Positions 47,105 through 54,462 of a DNA stretch of 64,000 bases are shown here, piece by piece. Position numbers and translations under genes: made by a program. The notes below the pieces were generated by a model. It was given only the letters and a program-made list of their open reading frames with translations, did not search any database and was not told the DNA's origin. The first letter of the stretch is position 1; each line of letters starts with the position of its first letter. The stretch comes from Pseudoduganella albidiflava (GTDB taxonomy: Bacteria; Pseudomonadota; Gammaproteobacteria; Burkholderiales; Burkholderiaceae_D), in contig NZ_CP036401.1 in the NCBI RefSeq assembly GCF_004322755.1, positions 1,426,001-1,490,000 of the forward strand, given 5' to 3'.

Positions 47105-48081
47105 TGAGCACGTTCCATATCGGTTATTTCGGCAAACTGCCGGCCCGCGCCGACTTCGTCAAGGGCGGCGCCCAGCATGAACTCACCGGCCTGATCGACG
47201 AGTGGCTGGCGGGCATGATGAACCAGCTGACGACCAACCCGCGCTGGAAACAGCATTACGACGCCGTGCAGCCGCTGCATTTCGCGTTCGTGGGGCCGCG
47301 CAACCATGTCGCGGTGGCCGGCCACCTGGCGGCCAGCAACGACCAGGCGGGCCGCCGCTATCCGTTCATCGTGGCCGGCACGCTGGAAGTGCCGCAGCCG
47401 GAGTCCTTCCTTGCCATGAGCGCATTTGCGCTGGCGCCGCTGTGGCAGCAACTCGGCACCCTGGCGGACGAGGTGCTGGTGGCCGCCGATCCCGCCGTCC
47501 CGCTGCAGGCATTGAGCAGGGCGGTGCTGGGCGCCGATGCCGGCGGCGACAGCCATGCCGCCGCGCTGGAACGCTTCGCGGCCGGCACCGACATGGCCAC
47601 GCTGGAAGCCCTGCTGGCATACGGCAGTCACGGTGAACCGGCAAGCTCGGTGCGCGGCATCGTGCTGGGTATCGGCCTGCTGCTGCAACCGTTCGGCTGG
47701 ACCGGCCGCACTGAACTGGACCGCGCGCTGGCGTTGCCGCTGCCCGGGGCGCCGGAGCATCGCCCCGCCGTGGCGGCGTTCTGGCTGGCGCTGATCGCGC
47801 CTTTCCTGCGCGGCGCGGCGATCGAACTGGCCCTGTTCCACGCCGAGGTCGGCGGGCGGCCGATGCTGGTCGTCGGCTTCTCCGGTGCCTCCGCGGGGGC
47901 CCTCCAGGCGGTCATCGATCCCGAAGCGGCGGCCGCCCGGCTGATCGGCTTCGACGATACGGCGTGGGTCGACGGCATGATCGCCGGCGATCCCGCCGTG
48001 CAGCGCCTGTCCGCCTGCCTGGCGCAAGGCAGCCTGTCGCTGGGCGCCGCGCTCGGGCTGTTCCACGAGACCTTTGCCTGA
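47104..48081 (+). CDS. tagF: T6SS-associated protein TagF
   Basis: 325 aa. It begins STFHIGYFGKLPARADFVKG, the signature of the TagF/BMA_A0400 family, and carries the RWKQHYD and ASNDQAGRRYPF motifs. TagF represses T6SS activity post-translationally in Pseudomonas and Agrobacterium, through Fha in several systems. No fused PP2C phosphatase (PppA) domain is present and no ppkA/fha gene is in the window. One-base overlap with tssM indicates coupling. Confidence 0.92.
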   Translation: MSTFHIGYFGKLPARADFVKGGAQHELTGLIDEWLAGMMNQLTTNPRWKQHYDAVQPLHFAFVGPRNHVAVAGHLAASNDQAGRRYPFIVAGTLEVPQPESFLAMSAFALAPLWQQLGTLADEVLVAADPAVPLQALSRAVLGADAGGDSHAAALERFAAGTDMATLEALLAYGSHGEPASSVRGIVLGIGLLLQPFGWTGRTELDRALALPLPGAPEHRPAVAAFWLALIAPFLRGAAIELALFHAEVGGRPMLVVGFSGASAGALQAVIDPEAAAARLIGFDDTAWVDGMIAGDPAVQRLSACLAQGSLSLGAALGLFHETFA

Positions 48082-48093
48082 CGGGAGAACCAC

Positions 48094-48885
48094 ATGAAGA
48101 GCATGACTCGAACGCCGCGGCTGCCGGCGCTGGCCATCCTGGCCATCCTGGCAATAGTGGCCGGCGCCGCCGGGGCGCAGGCGCCCGCGCCGGAAAGTCC
48201 GGTCCTGGTCAGCGGCACGGTGCCGGACGAAGCCAGCAAGGCCGCCGTGCTGGCGCGCGTGCGCGAGTTGTACGGTGCCGGGCGCGTGGTGGACCAGGTC
48301 GCGATCGGCAACGTGGTGCAGCCGCCGAACTGGAACGGCTACGTGCAAAAGCTCATCAGCCCGAACCTGAAGCTGATCAGCAAGGGCCAGCTGAAGGTGG
48401 ATGGCAACAACGTCACCGTGCAGGGCGAAGTGGCCAACGAAGCGCAGCGGCAGCAGATCGCCGGCGACATCGCCGCCAGCCTGAACCCCACCTATCTCGT
48501 CAAGAACGGCTTGCGGGTCGGCGCCAGCGAGCAGAACCTGCTGGACGCCACGCTGGCGCGGCGCATCATCGAGTTCGAAAGCGGCCAGGCGGTGATCCGC
48601 CCGTCCGGCCTGCAGATCCTCGACGAGATGGCCGCCGCGCTGCTCAAGCTGCAGGGCAGGCGGGTGGAAGTGATCGGCCACACGGACAATACCGGCCTGC
48701 GCGAAAGCAACCTCGCGCTGTCGCTTGCGCGTGCCGAAGCGGTGCGTGCCTACCTGGCCGGCAAGGCCGTCGCGCCGGCGATGATCAGCGTGTCGGGCCA
48801 GGGGCCGGACCGCCCGGTGGCCGACAATGCGACGGCGCCAGGGCGGGCCCGCAATCGCCGGATCGAATTCCGCGTCGTGGAGTGA
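48094..48885 (+). CDS. OmpA-domain periplasmic protein of the T6SS locus
   Basis: 263 aa with N-terminal signal peptide (PRLPALAILAILAIVAGAAGA). Then come a BON-like module (PVLVSGTVPDEASKAAVLAR and LKVDGNNVTVQGEVANEA) and a C-terminal OmpA peptidoglycan-binding domain (FESGQAVIRPSG, GHTDNTGLRESNLALSLARA, RNRRIEFRV). In T6SS loci such proteins (TagL-type, or the OmpA domain of evolved TssL) anchor the membrane complex to the cell wall. Here TssL lacks this domain, so the protein can supply it in trans. It is convergent with tssL. Confidence 0.88.
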   Translation: MKSMTRTPRLPALAILAILAIVAGAAGAQAPAPESPVLVSGTVPDEASKAAVLARVRELYGAGRVVDQVAIGNVVQPPNWNGYVQKLISPNLKLISKGQLKVDGNNVTVQGEVANEAQRQQIAGDIAASLNPTYLVKNGLRVGASEQNLLDATLARRIIEFESGQAVIRPSGLQILDEMAAALLKLQGRRVEVIGHTDNTGLRESNLALSLARAEAVRAYLAGKAVAPAMISVSGQGPDRPVADNATAPGRARNRRIEFRVVE

Positions 48886-48912
48886 CGCGGCATGCGGCGG
48901 CCTGCCGTGTGA

Positions 48913-49689
48913 TCACGGCAGCGTGATCGTCAGGCTGGCCGCGCGGGGCGCCAGCCTGACCAGGTCGGAATAGCCGGCCATCGCCTGTTGTGCATCCGTG
49001 CGCAGCGACGTGCGCAGCCCCGTGAACACACCCAGGCCCACCAGAGCGAACACGGCGGAGACGGCCCACAGCGGCACGTCGCTGCGCAGCTTGTGGAACA
49101 CCTGGTCGGGCCGCCCGGCGCGCGGTGCGAAGCCATTGCTCCTGCCCTTGATGTGGGCGATCTCGTCGCCCAGCCGGGCCGTCATGTAGGCCAGCCTGTC
49201 GCCGCTGTCCATCGCGTGCTTGCCCTTGAAGCCCAGCAGCAGGCACATGTGGAATACCTGCAGCGATTGCAACCGCGCGCCGCCCTTGCCGCGCAACTCC
49301 TCGAGCCGGTCGAAGAAGTGCTCGCCCGCCAGCTGGTCGCCGAACACCGTCAACTGCAACGGATGCCGTTCCCACGTGTCGCGCAGCGGCGACGCGGAGG
49401 TCAGCAGGGTTTCATCCAGCGCGGCGCACCAGGCGTACTTGGCGGCTTCGATGTCGTCGCCCTCGGCGCGCAGCTTCCTTGCCTCGCGGTCGAAGTCGTT
49501 CAGGAAGGCGCTGATCCGCGGCATGAACTCCACTTCGGACGGCGGCGCGCAGCTCGTCTTCAGCAGGAACAGCAGGTGGAAGCCCTCGTGCATCAGGTCC
49601 AGCAGCGAGTGGATGCGCATGCCGTCGGGCGCGACGGGGCGGCCGGCGAACAGGGATGGCGCGGCGCGCCGTTCGATCTGCGTCGTCAT
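48913..49689 (-). CDS. tssL: T6SS membrane-complex subunit TssL (DotU, short form)
   Basis: 258 aa from ATG 49689 with GGAG 6 bases upstream. The cytoplasmic helical domain has the family features HEGFHLLFLLK, AKYAWCAALDETLL and GEHFFDRLEEL. One C-terminal membrane helix (VPLWAVSAVFALVGLGVFTGL, about 208-228) follows, with a short periplasmic tail and no OmpA domain. Together with TssJ and TssM it forms the trans-envelope complex. An upstream open frame through tandem repeats is not coding in my view. Confidence 0.94.
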   Translation of the reverse strand: MTTQIERRAAPSLFAGRPVAPDGMRIHSLLDLMHEGFHLLFLLKTSCAPPSEVEFMPRISAFLNDFDREARKLRAEGDDIEAAKYAWCAALDETLLTSASPLRDTWERHPLQLTVFGDQLAGEHFFDRLEELRGKGGARLQSLQVFHMCLLLGFKGKHAMDSGDRLAYMTARLGDEIAHIKGRSNGFAPRAGRPDQVFHKLRSDVPLWAVSAVFALVGLGVFTGLRTSLRTDAQQAMAGYSDLVRLAPRAASLTITLP

Positions 49690-49722
49690 GGTGTTCTCCT
49701 GGAAAGTGATGGAAGCTGGCGG

Positions 49723-49824
49723 ATGGCGCCTGAAAGGTGATCGAATCAGGCGCATCGCGCCTGAAAGGTGTGGAATCCGGCGCATCGCGCCTGAAAGGTG
49801 TGGAATCAGGCGCATCGCGCCTGG
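49723..49824. repeat. Tandem repeat (~30 bp x 3.3) upstream of tssL
   Basis: Units at 49723-49753 (31 bp), 49754-49783 and 49784-49813 (30 bp each), and a partial fourth. The junction between units forms CAGGCGC atc GCGCCTG, a perfect 7-bp hairpin. It fills the 147-base gap between tssJ and tssL, where tssK is often found in other T6SS loci. Confidence 0.85.
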
Positions 49825-49836
49825 ACAGTGGTCTCG

Positions 49837-50427
49837 TCACGTGCAGGGCGACTGGAGCAGCGGCCGGGCCACCTGCGGCTGGCGCGCCGCCGCGCCCTGG
49901 CCGACCGTCATCGCGCAGGCATGCAGGCCGAGCGTGATGCCGGACTTCTCGGCGTCGATGGCGGGAAACGCGGCGCGCCAGCGCTTGCCGTCCGGCGCGC
50001 GGAACAGGGCCACCACGCCGACATAGCCCGCTTCCCGGCTGACCTTCTCTGTCACTTCGTAGCGCTGCCCCGGGATCAGCAGCACTTCCTTGACCTCGAG
50101 CAGGTCGGCCCCCAGCAGCTCGCGTTCCGCCTGCATGCTGGCCGAGCCCGCGTATGCCGCATACGACAGGCGCTCGAACGCCTCGGCCTGGCGCAGCGTG
50201 TAGACGCGCGCCACCAGGGCCAGCGGCGGACCGCCGTTGCCGCTGTTGAGAGTGGGCGCCGCGTGCAGCCTGATGTTCACGTTGCGCGGCGGCTTCTGCG
50301 CCTCGGGCTGTTCCGGCGGGCGGTTGACGCCGGCGATCTGCAGCACGGCGCCGGCGATCGATGCGCCGGTGCAGCCGCCGAGCGTCGCTACCGCGACGGC
50401 CGCTGCGATGCATGCGGTTGCCTTCAT
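49837..50427 (-). CDS. tssJ: T6SS outer-membrane lipoprotein TssJ
   Basis: 196 aa with lipobox LGGC (Cys19) after the signal peptide. The mature part has the TssJ transthyretin-like fold: NVNIRLHAAPTLN with PLALVARVYTLRQAEAFERL, then GADLLEVKEVLLIPGQRYEV, and YVGVVALFRAPDGKRWRAAF. It binds the periplasmic domain of TssM. Ribosome site GAGGAG. Divergent from the TPR lipoprotein-tssBC operon. Confidence 0.94.
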   Translation of the reverse strand: MKATACIAAAVAVATLGGCTGASIAGAVLQIAGVNRPPEQPEAQKPPRNVNIRLHAAPTLNSGNGGPPLALVARVYTLRQAEAFERLSYAAYAGSASMQAERELLGADLLEVKEVLLIPGQRYEVTEKVSREAGYVGVVALFRAPDGKRWRAAFPAIDAEKSGITLGLHACAMTVGQGAAARQPQVARPLLQSPCT

Positions 50428-50512
50428 GTTTGCTCCTCGTGGTGATCATCGTGAATCGTGGTGGATCGTTGCAGGACGGTCTTCCATTTAACCGGCCGGG
50501 CTCCCGGCTGAA

Positions 50513-50558
50513 CTTGCGTTCACGCAAGTACTGTTGCATGAGCTTGCGCCAACGCAAT
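50513..50558. promoter_or_regulatory. Paired inverted repeats in the T6SS divergent promoter region
   Basis: Site 1 CTTGCGT tc ACGCAAG (50513-50528) is a perfect 7-bp palindrome. Site 2 CTTGCGccAACGCAAT (50543-50558) is a close variant exactly 30 bp downstream, about three helical turns. They lie between divergent tssJ and the tssBC operon and look like operators for a dimeric regulator. Confidence 0.6.
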
Positions 50559-50613
50559 TTCTCCTGACAGCAACTCTTCAATAATTGCTTTCACCGATTG
50601 CACGGAGGAAACC

Positions 50614-51273
50614 ATGAAACGACGCCCGATCTCCCGTCCCGCCCCCAGTTCCACCCCAGGCTCCGCCCCCGGCCACGCTGCTTGCCTCGTCCCCGGTTTC
50701 ATCTCGAGCCTCATCCCTTGCTTCGCCGGCGTCCTGTTGCTGTCTGCCTGCGCCGTCTCCACCACCCCTGCCATCACCACGGCGGCACCGGCCGCCGCGA
50801 CGCTCGAGGCGGCGATGGCCGACGCCGAGCGCAGCGTCGCGGCCGGCGACGCCGAGAAGGCCTACACGATCCTGCGCGGCGCCGGCAGCCGCTTCCCGGC
50901 CGAGAAAGCCCCCTGGGTGCAGATCGCCCAACTGAAGTTCGATCGCGGCAGCTACGGCGAAGCGATCACGCATGCACTGGAAGCGCTGCAGCGCGATCCC
51001 GGCGACCGGCAGGGCAACAGCATCGTGGCCGTCGCCGGCCTGCGCCTGTCGACCAAGGCCGTGGCGGACCTGAGCCAGCACAACCACCTGGGCGGCCCGC
51101 TGCGCACCGAGGCCCAGCAGCTGGCCAGCCTGCTGCGCACCACGCTGGGCGAAGAGGTGCTGGTACCGAACCGGAACGGCAAGCCGGCAGCGGCGAAGAA
51201 GCCGGCCGGCACCATCAAGCGCACCGCATCGAATCAAACGACCAGCGCCGATCCGTTCGGCGCACTGAAATAG
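50614..51273 (+). CDS. TPR lipoprotein at the head of the tssB operon
   Basis: 219 aa. A basic N-terminus and long signal sequence end with LLLSACAVS (lipobox, Cys about 46). Short tetratricopeptide-like helices follow (AEKAYTILRGAGSRFPAEK, then APWVQIAQLKFDRGSYGEAI) and a Lys/Ala-rich tail. Similar TPR lipoproteins stand directly before tssB in several betaproteobacterial T6SS loci; function not established. GGAGG ribosome site. 9 bases separate it from tssB. Confidence 0.82.
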   Translation: MKRRPISRPAPSSTPGSAPGHAACLVPGFISSLIPCFAGVLLLSACAVSTTPAITTAAPAAATLEAAMADAERSVAAGDAEKAYTILRGAGSRFPAEKAPWVQIAQLKFDRGSYGEAITHALEALQRDPGDRQGNSIVAVAGLRLSTKAVADLSQHNHLGGPLRTEAQQLASLLRTTLGEEVLVPNRNGKPAAAKKPAGTIKRTASNQTTSADPFGALK

Positions 51274-51282
51274 GAGCAGGCA

Positions 51283-51783
51283 ATGGCAAAAGGCGACAGT
51301 GTGCAAAAGCGTCTCACCAAGGTCAGGCCGCCTCGGGTGCAGATGACCTATGACGTGGAAATCGGCGACGCCATCGAAAACAAGGAGCTGCCGTTCGTGC
51401 TGGGCGTGATCGGCGACTACGGCGGCAATCCGGAGCGGGAACAGAAGCGCCTGAAGGAACGCAGCTTCGTCAACGTCGACCGGGACAATTTCGACGAGGT
51501 GCTGGCCGGCGTGGCCCCGGCCGCGCAATTCCAGGCGCCGAACCGCCTGTCCGGTGAAGGCAACCTGTCGGTCGAACTGCACTTCCGCGCGATGGCCGAC
51601 TTCCGTCCCGAGTCGATCGTGCGCCAGGTCGAACCGCTGTCGAAGCTGCTCGATGCGCGCACCAAGCTGGCCGACCTGCGCAACAAGCTGGCCGGCAACG
51701 ACAAGCTGGAAGACATCCTCACCGATGTGCTGAGGAACACCGACCAGCTGTCGCAACTGAAACCGCCGGCCGGGGAGGCATGA
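51283..51783 (+). CDS. tssB: T6SS sheath small subunit TssB (VipA)
   Basis: 166 aa. Starts AKGDSVQKRLTKVRPPRVQM with the conserved VQMTYDVEIGDA strand. The LPFVLGVIGDYGG and FRPESIVRQVEPL motifs that interlock with TssC are present. Forms the contractile sheath with TssC. One base separates its stop from the tssC start. Confidence 0.97.
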   Translation: MAKGDSVQKRLTKVRPPRVQMTYDVEIGDAIENKELPFVLGVIGDYGGNPEREQKRLKERSFVNVDRDNFDEVLAGVAPAAQFQAPNRLSGEGNLSVELHFRAMADFRPESIVRQVEPLSKLLDARTKLADLRNKLAGNDKLEDILTDVLRNTDQLSQLKPPAGEA

Positions 51784-51784
51784 C

Positions 51785-53287
51785 ATGTCAGCTCAACCGC
51801 AGGCAACGGCGTTGCCCCAGGCCGCCGACGCGAACCGTCCCGATCGTGATGGCATGGCGCTGCTGGACCAGATCGTCGAACGCAGCAAGGTCGCCAAGTC
51901 CAGCGCGGAGCACGAGCGCGCCAAGGACATCATCGGCGAACTGGTGAGCCAGGTGCTGGAAGGCACGGTGATCGTCTCCCACAACCTGACCGCCACCATC
52001 GATGCGCGCGTGGCGGAGCTGGACCGGCTGATTTCCGAGCAGCTGTCCGCCATCATGCATGCGCCGGCCTTCCAGAAGCTGGAGCGGAGCTGGACCGGGC
52101 TGCACTACCTGGTGCGCAACACCACCACGGGCACGGGGCTGAAGGTGCGCATGATGAACGCCACCAAGCGCGAGCTGGTGCGCGATTTCCAGAGCGCGCT
52201 GGAATTCGACCAGAGCGCCATGTTCCGCAAGATCTACGAAGAGGAATTCGGCACGTTCGGCGGCGCGCCGTATGCGGCGCTGCTGGGTGACTTCGAGATC
52301 TCGCGCCAGCCGGAAGACATGTATTTCGTCGAGCAGATGTCGCACGTGGCCGCGGCCGCGCATGCGCCCTTCATCACCGCCGCGTCGCCCGAGCTGTTCG
52401 GCCTGGAAGGCTTCGGCGACCTGGGCAAGCCGCGCGACCTGGCCAAGGTGTTCGACACGCTGGAGTACACCAAGTGGAAGACGTTCCGGGAATCCGAGGA
52501 TTCGCGCTACGTGGGCCTGACGCTGCCGCGCTTCCTCGGGCGCCTGCCATTCAATCCGCTCGACGGCATGACGGTCGACGGCTTCAACTTCGTCGAGGAC
52601 GTGGATGGCACCGACCACCAGAAGTACCTGTGGTGCAACGCCACCTACGCATTCGGCGCCAAGCTGACCAAGGCCTTCGAGGAATTCGGCTGGTGCGCGG
52701 CGATCCGCGGCGTGGAAGGCGGCGGCCTGGTGGACGACCTGCCGACCCACACGTTCAAGACCGACGAAGGCGAAATCGCGTTGAAATGCCCGACCGAAGT
52801 GGCCATCACCGACCGGCGCGAGAAGGAACTGTCGGACCTCGGCTTCATCTCGCTGGTCCACTGCAAGAACACCTCGTATGCCGCGTTCTTCGGCGCGCAG
52901 TCGGCACAGAAGGCGCGCCGCTACAGCACCGAGGCGGCCAATGCGAACGCCGTGCTGTCGTCCCAGCTGCAGTACATCTTCGCCGTGTCCCGCATCGCGC
53001 ACTACATGAAAGCCATGATGCGCGACAAGATCGGCAGCTTCGCCTCGGCGGCCAATGTCGAGGACTTCCTGAACCGCTGGCTGATGCGCTACGTGCTGCT
53101 GGACGATAACGCCAGCCAGGAACAGAAGGCGCAATTCCCGTTGCGGGAAGCGTCGGTGCAAGTGCATGAAGTACCGGGCCGGCCCGGTGTCTACCGTGCC
53201 GTCAGCTTCCTGCGGCCGCATTTCCAGCTCGACGAGCTGACCGTTTCGCTGCGCCTGGTGGCGGAGCTGCCGAAAGCAACCAGTTGA
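51785..53287 (+). CDS. tssC: T6SS sheath large subunit TssC (VipB)
   Basis: 500 aa, full length. Core sheath motifs: LERSWTGLHYLVRNTTTG, the SRQPEDMYFVEQMSHVAAAA region, and GLTLPRFLGRLPF. The C-terminal AQFPLREASVQVHEVPGRPG, which forms the ClpV-accessible end with TssB, is present. Follows tssB directly. Confidence 0.97.
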   Translation: MSAQPQATALPQAADANRPDRDGMALLDQIVERSKVAKSSAEHERAKDIIGELVSQVLEGTVIVSHNLTATIDARVAELDRLISEQLSAIMHAPAFQKLERSWTGLHYLVRNTTTGTGLKVRMMNATKRELVRDFQSALEFDQSAMFRKIYEEEFGTFGGAPYAALLGDFEISRQPEDMYFVEQMSHVAAAAHAPFITAASPELFGLEGFGDLGKPRDLAKVFDTLEYTKWKTFRESEDSRYVGLTLPRFLGRLPFNPLDGMTVDGFNFVEDVDGTDHQKYLWCNATYAFGAKLTKAFEEFGWCAAIRGVEGGGLVDDLPTHTFKTDEGEIALKCPTEVAITDRREKELSDLGFISLVHCKNTSYAAFFGAQSAQKARRYSTEAANANAVLSSQLQYIFAVSRIAHYMKAMMRDKIGSFASAANVEDFLNRWLMRYVLLDDNASQEQKAQFPLREASVQVHEVPGRPGVYRAVSFLRPHFQLDELTVSLRLVAELPKATS

Positions 53288-53308
53288 TCAACCACGAAGG
53301 AGAATGCA

Positions 53309-53800
53309 ATGGCAATTGACGTCTATCTGCAAATTGACGGTATCAAGGGCGAGTCGGCCGACGACCGCCACAAGGACTGGATCGAGTGCAAGTCGGTCAG
53401 CTGGGGCGTGGCGCAACCGAAATCGGCCACGTCGTCCACCGGCGGCGGCCACACCGCCGAACGTTGCGAGCACCAGGACATCATGATCCAGAAACTGGCC
53501 GACCTGGCTTCGCCCGTGCTGCTGCAAACCTGCTCGGCGGGCCGCACGATCCCGAAGGCCAAGCTCGAGTTCATGCGCGCCGATGCGCAGGGTGAACGCA
53601 TCAAGTACTACGAGATCGAGATCGAGAATGTGCTGATCGGCGCCGTCTCGCCATCGGTCGAGGAAGGCGACATCCTCACTGAATCGGTGTCGCTGAAATT
53701 CTCCAAGATCCGCTGGCGCTATACCCAGCAGAAGATTACCGGCGGCGCGGGCGGCAATACATCCGGCGGCTGGGATCTGGCAGCGAACCGGATCGTCTGA
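53309..53800 (+). CDS. hcp: T6SS inner-tube protein Hcp (TssD)
   Basis: 163 aa. AIDVYLQIDGIKGESADDRH start, KDWIECKSVSWGVAQP, then the beta-barrel core (ERCEHQDIMIQKLADLASP and AKLEFMRADAQGERIKYYEI) with final WDLAANRIV. Hexameric rings stack into the tube and carry small effectors. A strong intrinsic terminator follows, so Hcp mRNA is probably in excess over the downstream genes. Confidence 0.97.
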   Translation: MAIDVYLQIDGIKGESADDRHKDWIECKSVSWGVAQPKSATSSTGGGHTAERCEHQDIMIQKLADLASPVLLQTCSAGRTIPKAKLEFMRADAQGERIKYYEIEIENVLIGAVSPSVEEGDILTESVSLKFSKIRWRYTQQKITGGAGGNTSGGWDLAANRIV

Positions 53801-53814
53801 TTTGCGGGGACTTT

Positions 53815-53842
53815 GCCGCGGCTCACGCCGCGGTTTTTTTTT
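53815..53842 (+). terminator. Strong intrinsic terminator between hcp and tssE
   Basis: CCGCGGC tcac GCCGCGG stem followed by nine consecutive T (53834-53842), ending directly before the tssE start region. Confidence 0.85.
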
Positions 53843-53854
53843 ATGCGAGGATCT

Positions 53855-54319
53855 ATGACTGCCTGCATGCCCGGCCTGTTCGACCGCCTGCTCGGCGACC
53901 GTGGCCATGGCCCGCGCCTGTCGCTGGAACAACTGAAGGACGCCGTGGCGCGCGACCTGGAAGACTTGCTGAACACCCGCATGGCGCTGCCGGACGAGAT
54001 GCTGGAACGCTGGCCGGAATGCGCCGCATCGATCCTCACCTACGGCCTGATCGACATCGCCGGCATGTGCCTGGCCAGTACCGCGGACCGCGCCCGCATC
54101 TGCGACGGGTTGCGCACCACGATCGAGCGGCACGAGCCGCGCTTGCGCAGCGTGGTGGCAAGGGTCGAACAGCGGGCCGGCACCGTCAACCGGATCAACT
54201 TCGTCATCACCGGCGTGCTGCACGTCACCGGGGTATCGGAGCCCATCAATTTCGACGCCGTGCTGCAGCCGTCCACGCTGCATTACTCGATTCGCCGCAA
54301 CGCCAGGGGAAGCCCATGA
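53855..54319 (+). CDS. tssE: T6SS baseplate subunit TssE
   Basis: 154 aa, gp25-like (MPGLFDRLLGDRGHGPRLSL start; AASILTYGLIDIAGM; RINFVITGVLHVTGVSEPINF). ATG 53855 has GAGGA just upstream; ATG 53843 is four codons earlier. Part of the T6SS baseplate wedge with TssF/TssG/TssK, none of which is in this window. It follows the terminator after hcp, so its expression depends on read-through or an internal promoter. Confidence 0.92.
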   Translation: MTACMPGLFDRLLGDRGHGPRLSLEQLKDAVARDLEDLLNTRMALPDEMLERWPECAASILTYGLIDIAGMCLASTADRARICDGLRTTIERHEPRLRSVVARVEQRAGTVNRINFVITGVLHVTGVSEPINFDAVLQPSTLHYSIRRNARGSP

Positions 54320-54450
54320 AGCAGCTGGACACGCTGATCGGGAAACCGCACGGCACCACGCGCCAGGCCGCCACGCGGACCACCAGGCCATGCCCGGTAA
54401 CGGACCACGGGAAGGCCGGCCTGGAACACCCGCGCTACACCATTCGATAG
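54316..54450 (+). CDS. Short ORF between tssE and tssA
   Basis: 44 codons beginning with an ATG that overlaps the tssE stop (ATGA) and ending 12 bases before tssA. Polar, Thr/Arg-rich (KQLDTLIGKPHGTTRQAATR). It could be a coupled small protein, or a fragment left where other T6SS genes were lost. No family recognised. Confidence 0.35.
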   Translation: MKQLDTLIGKPHGTTRQAATRTTRPCPVTDHGKAGLEHPRYTIR

Positions 54451-54462
54451 GAGAACATCATC

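Noticed and set aside
48988..49740. 250-codon plus-strand frame through tssL
   Set aside because: Shadow of tssL; extends into the tandem repeat and has no family features.
49690..49815. N-terminal extension of TssL through the repeats
   Set aside because: ATG 49689 has a good ribosome site and matches the family N-terminus; the extension is just translated repeat.
49723..49824. Possible CRISPR array at the ~30-bp repeats upstream of tssL
   Set aside because: Units are directly abutting without unique spacers, only 3.3 copies, and no cas genes nearby.
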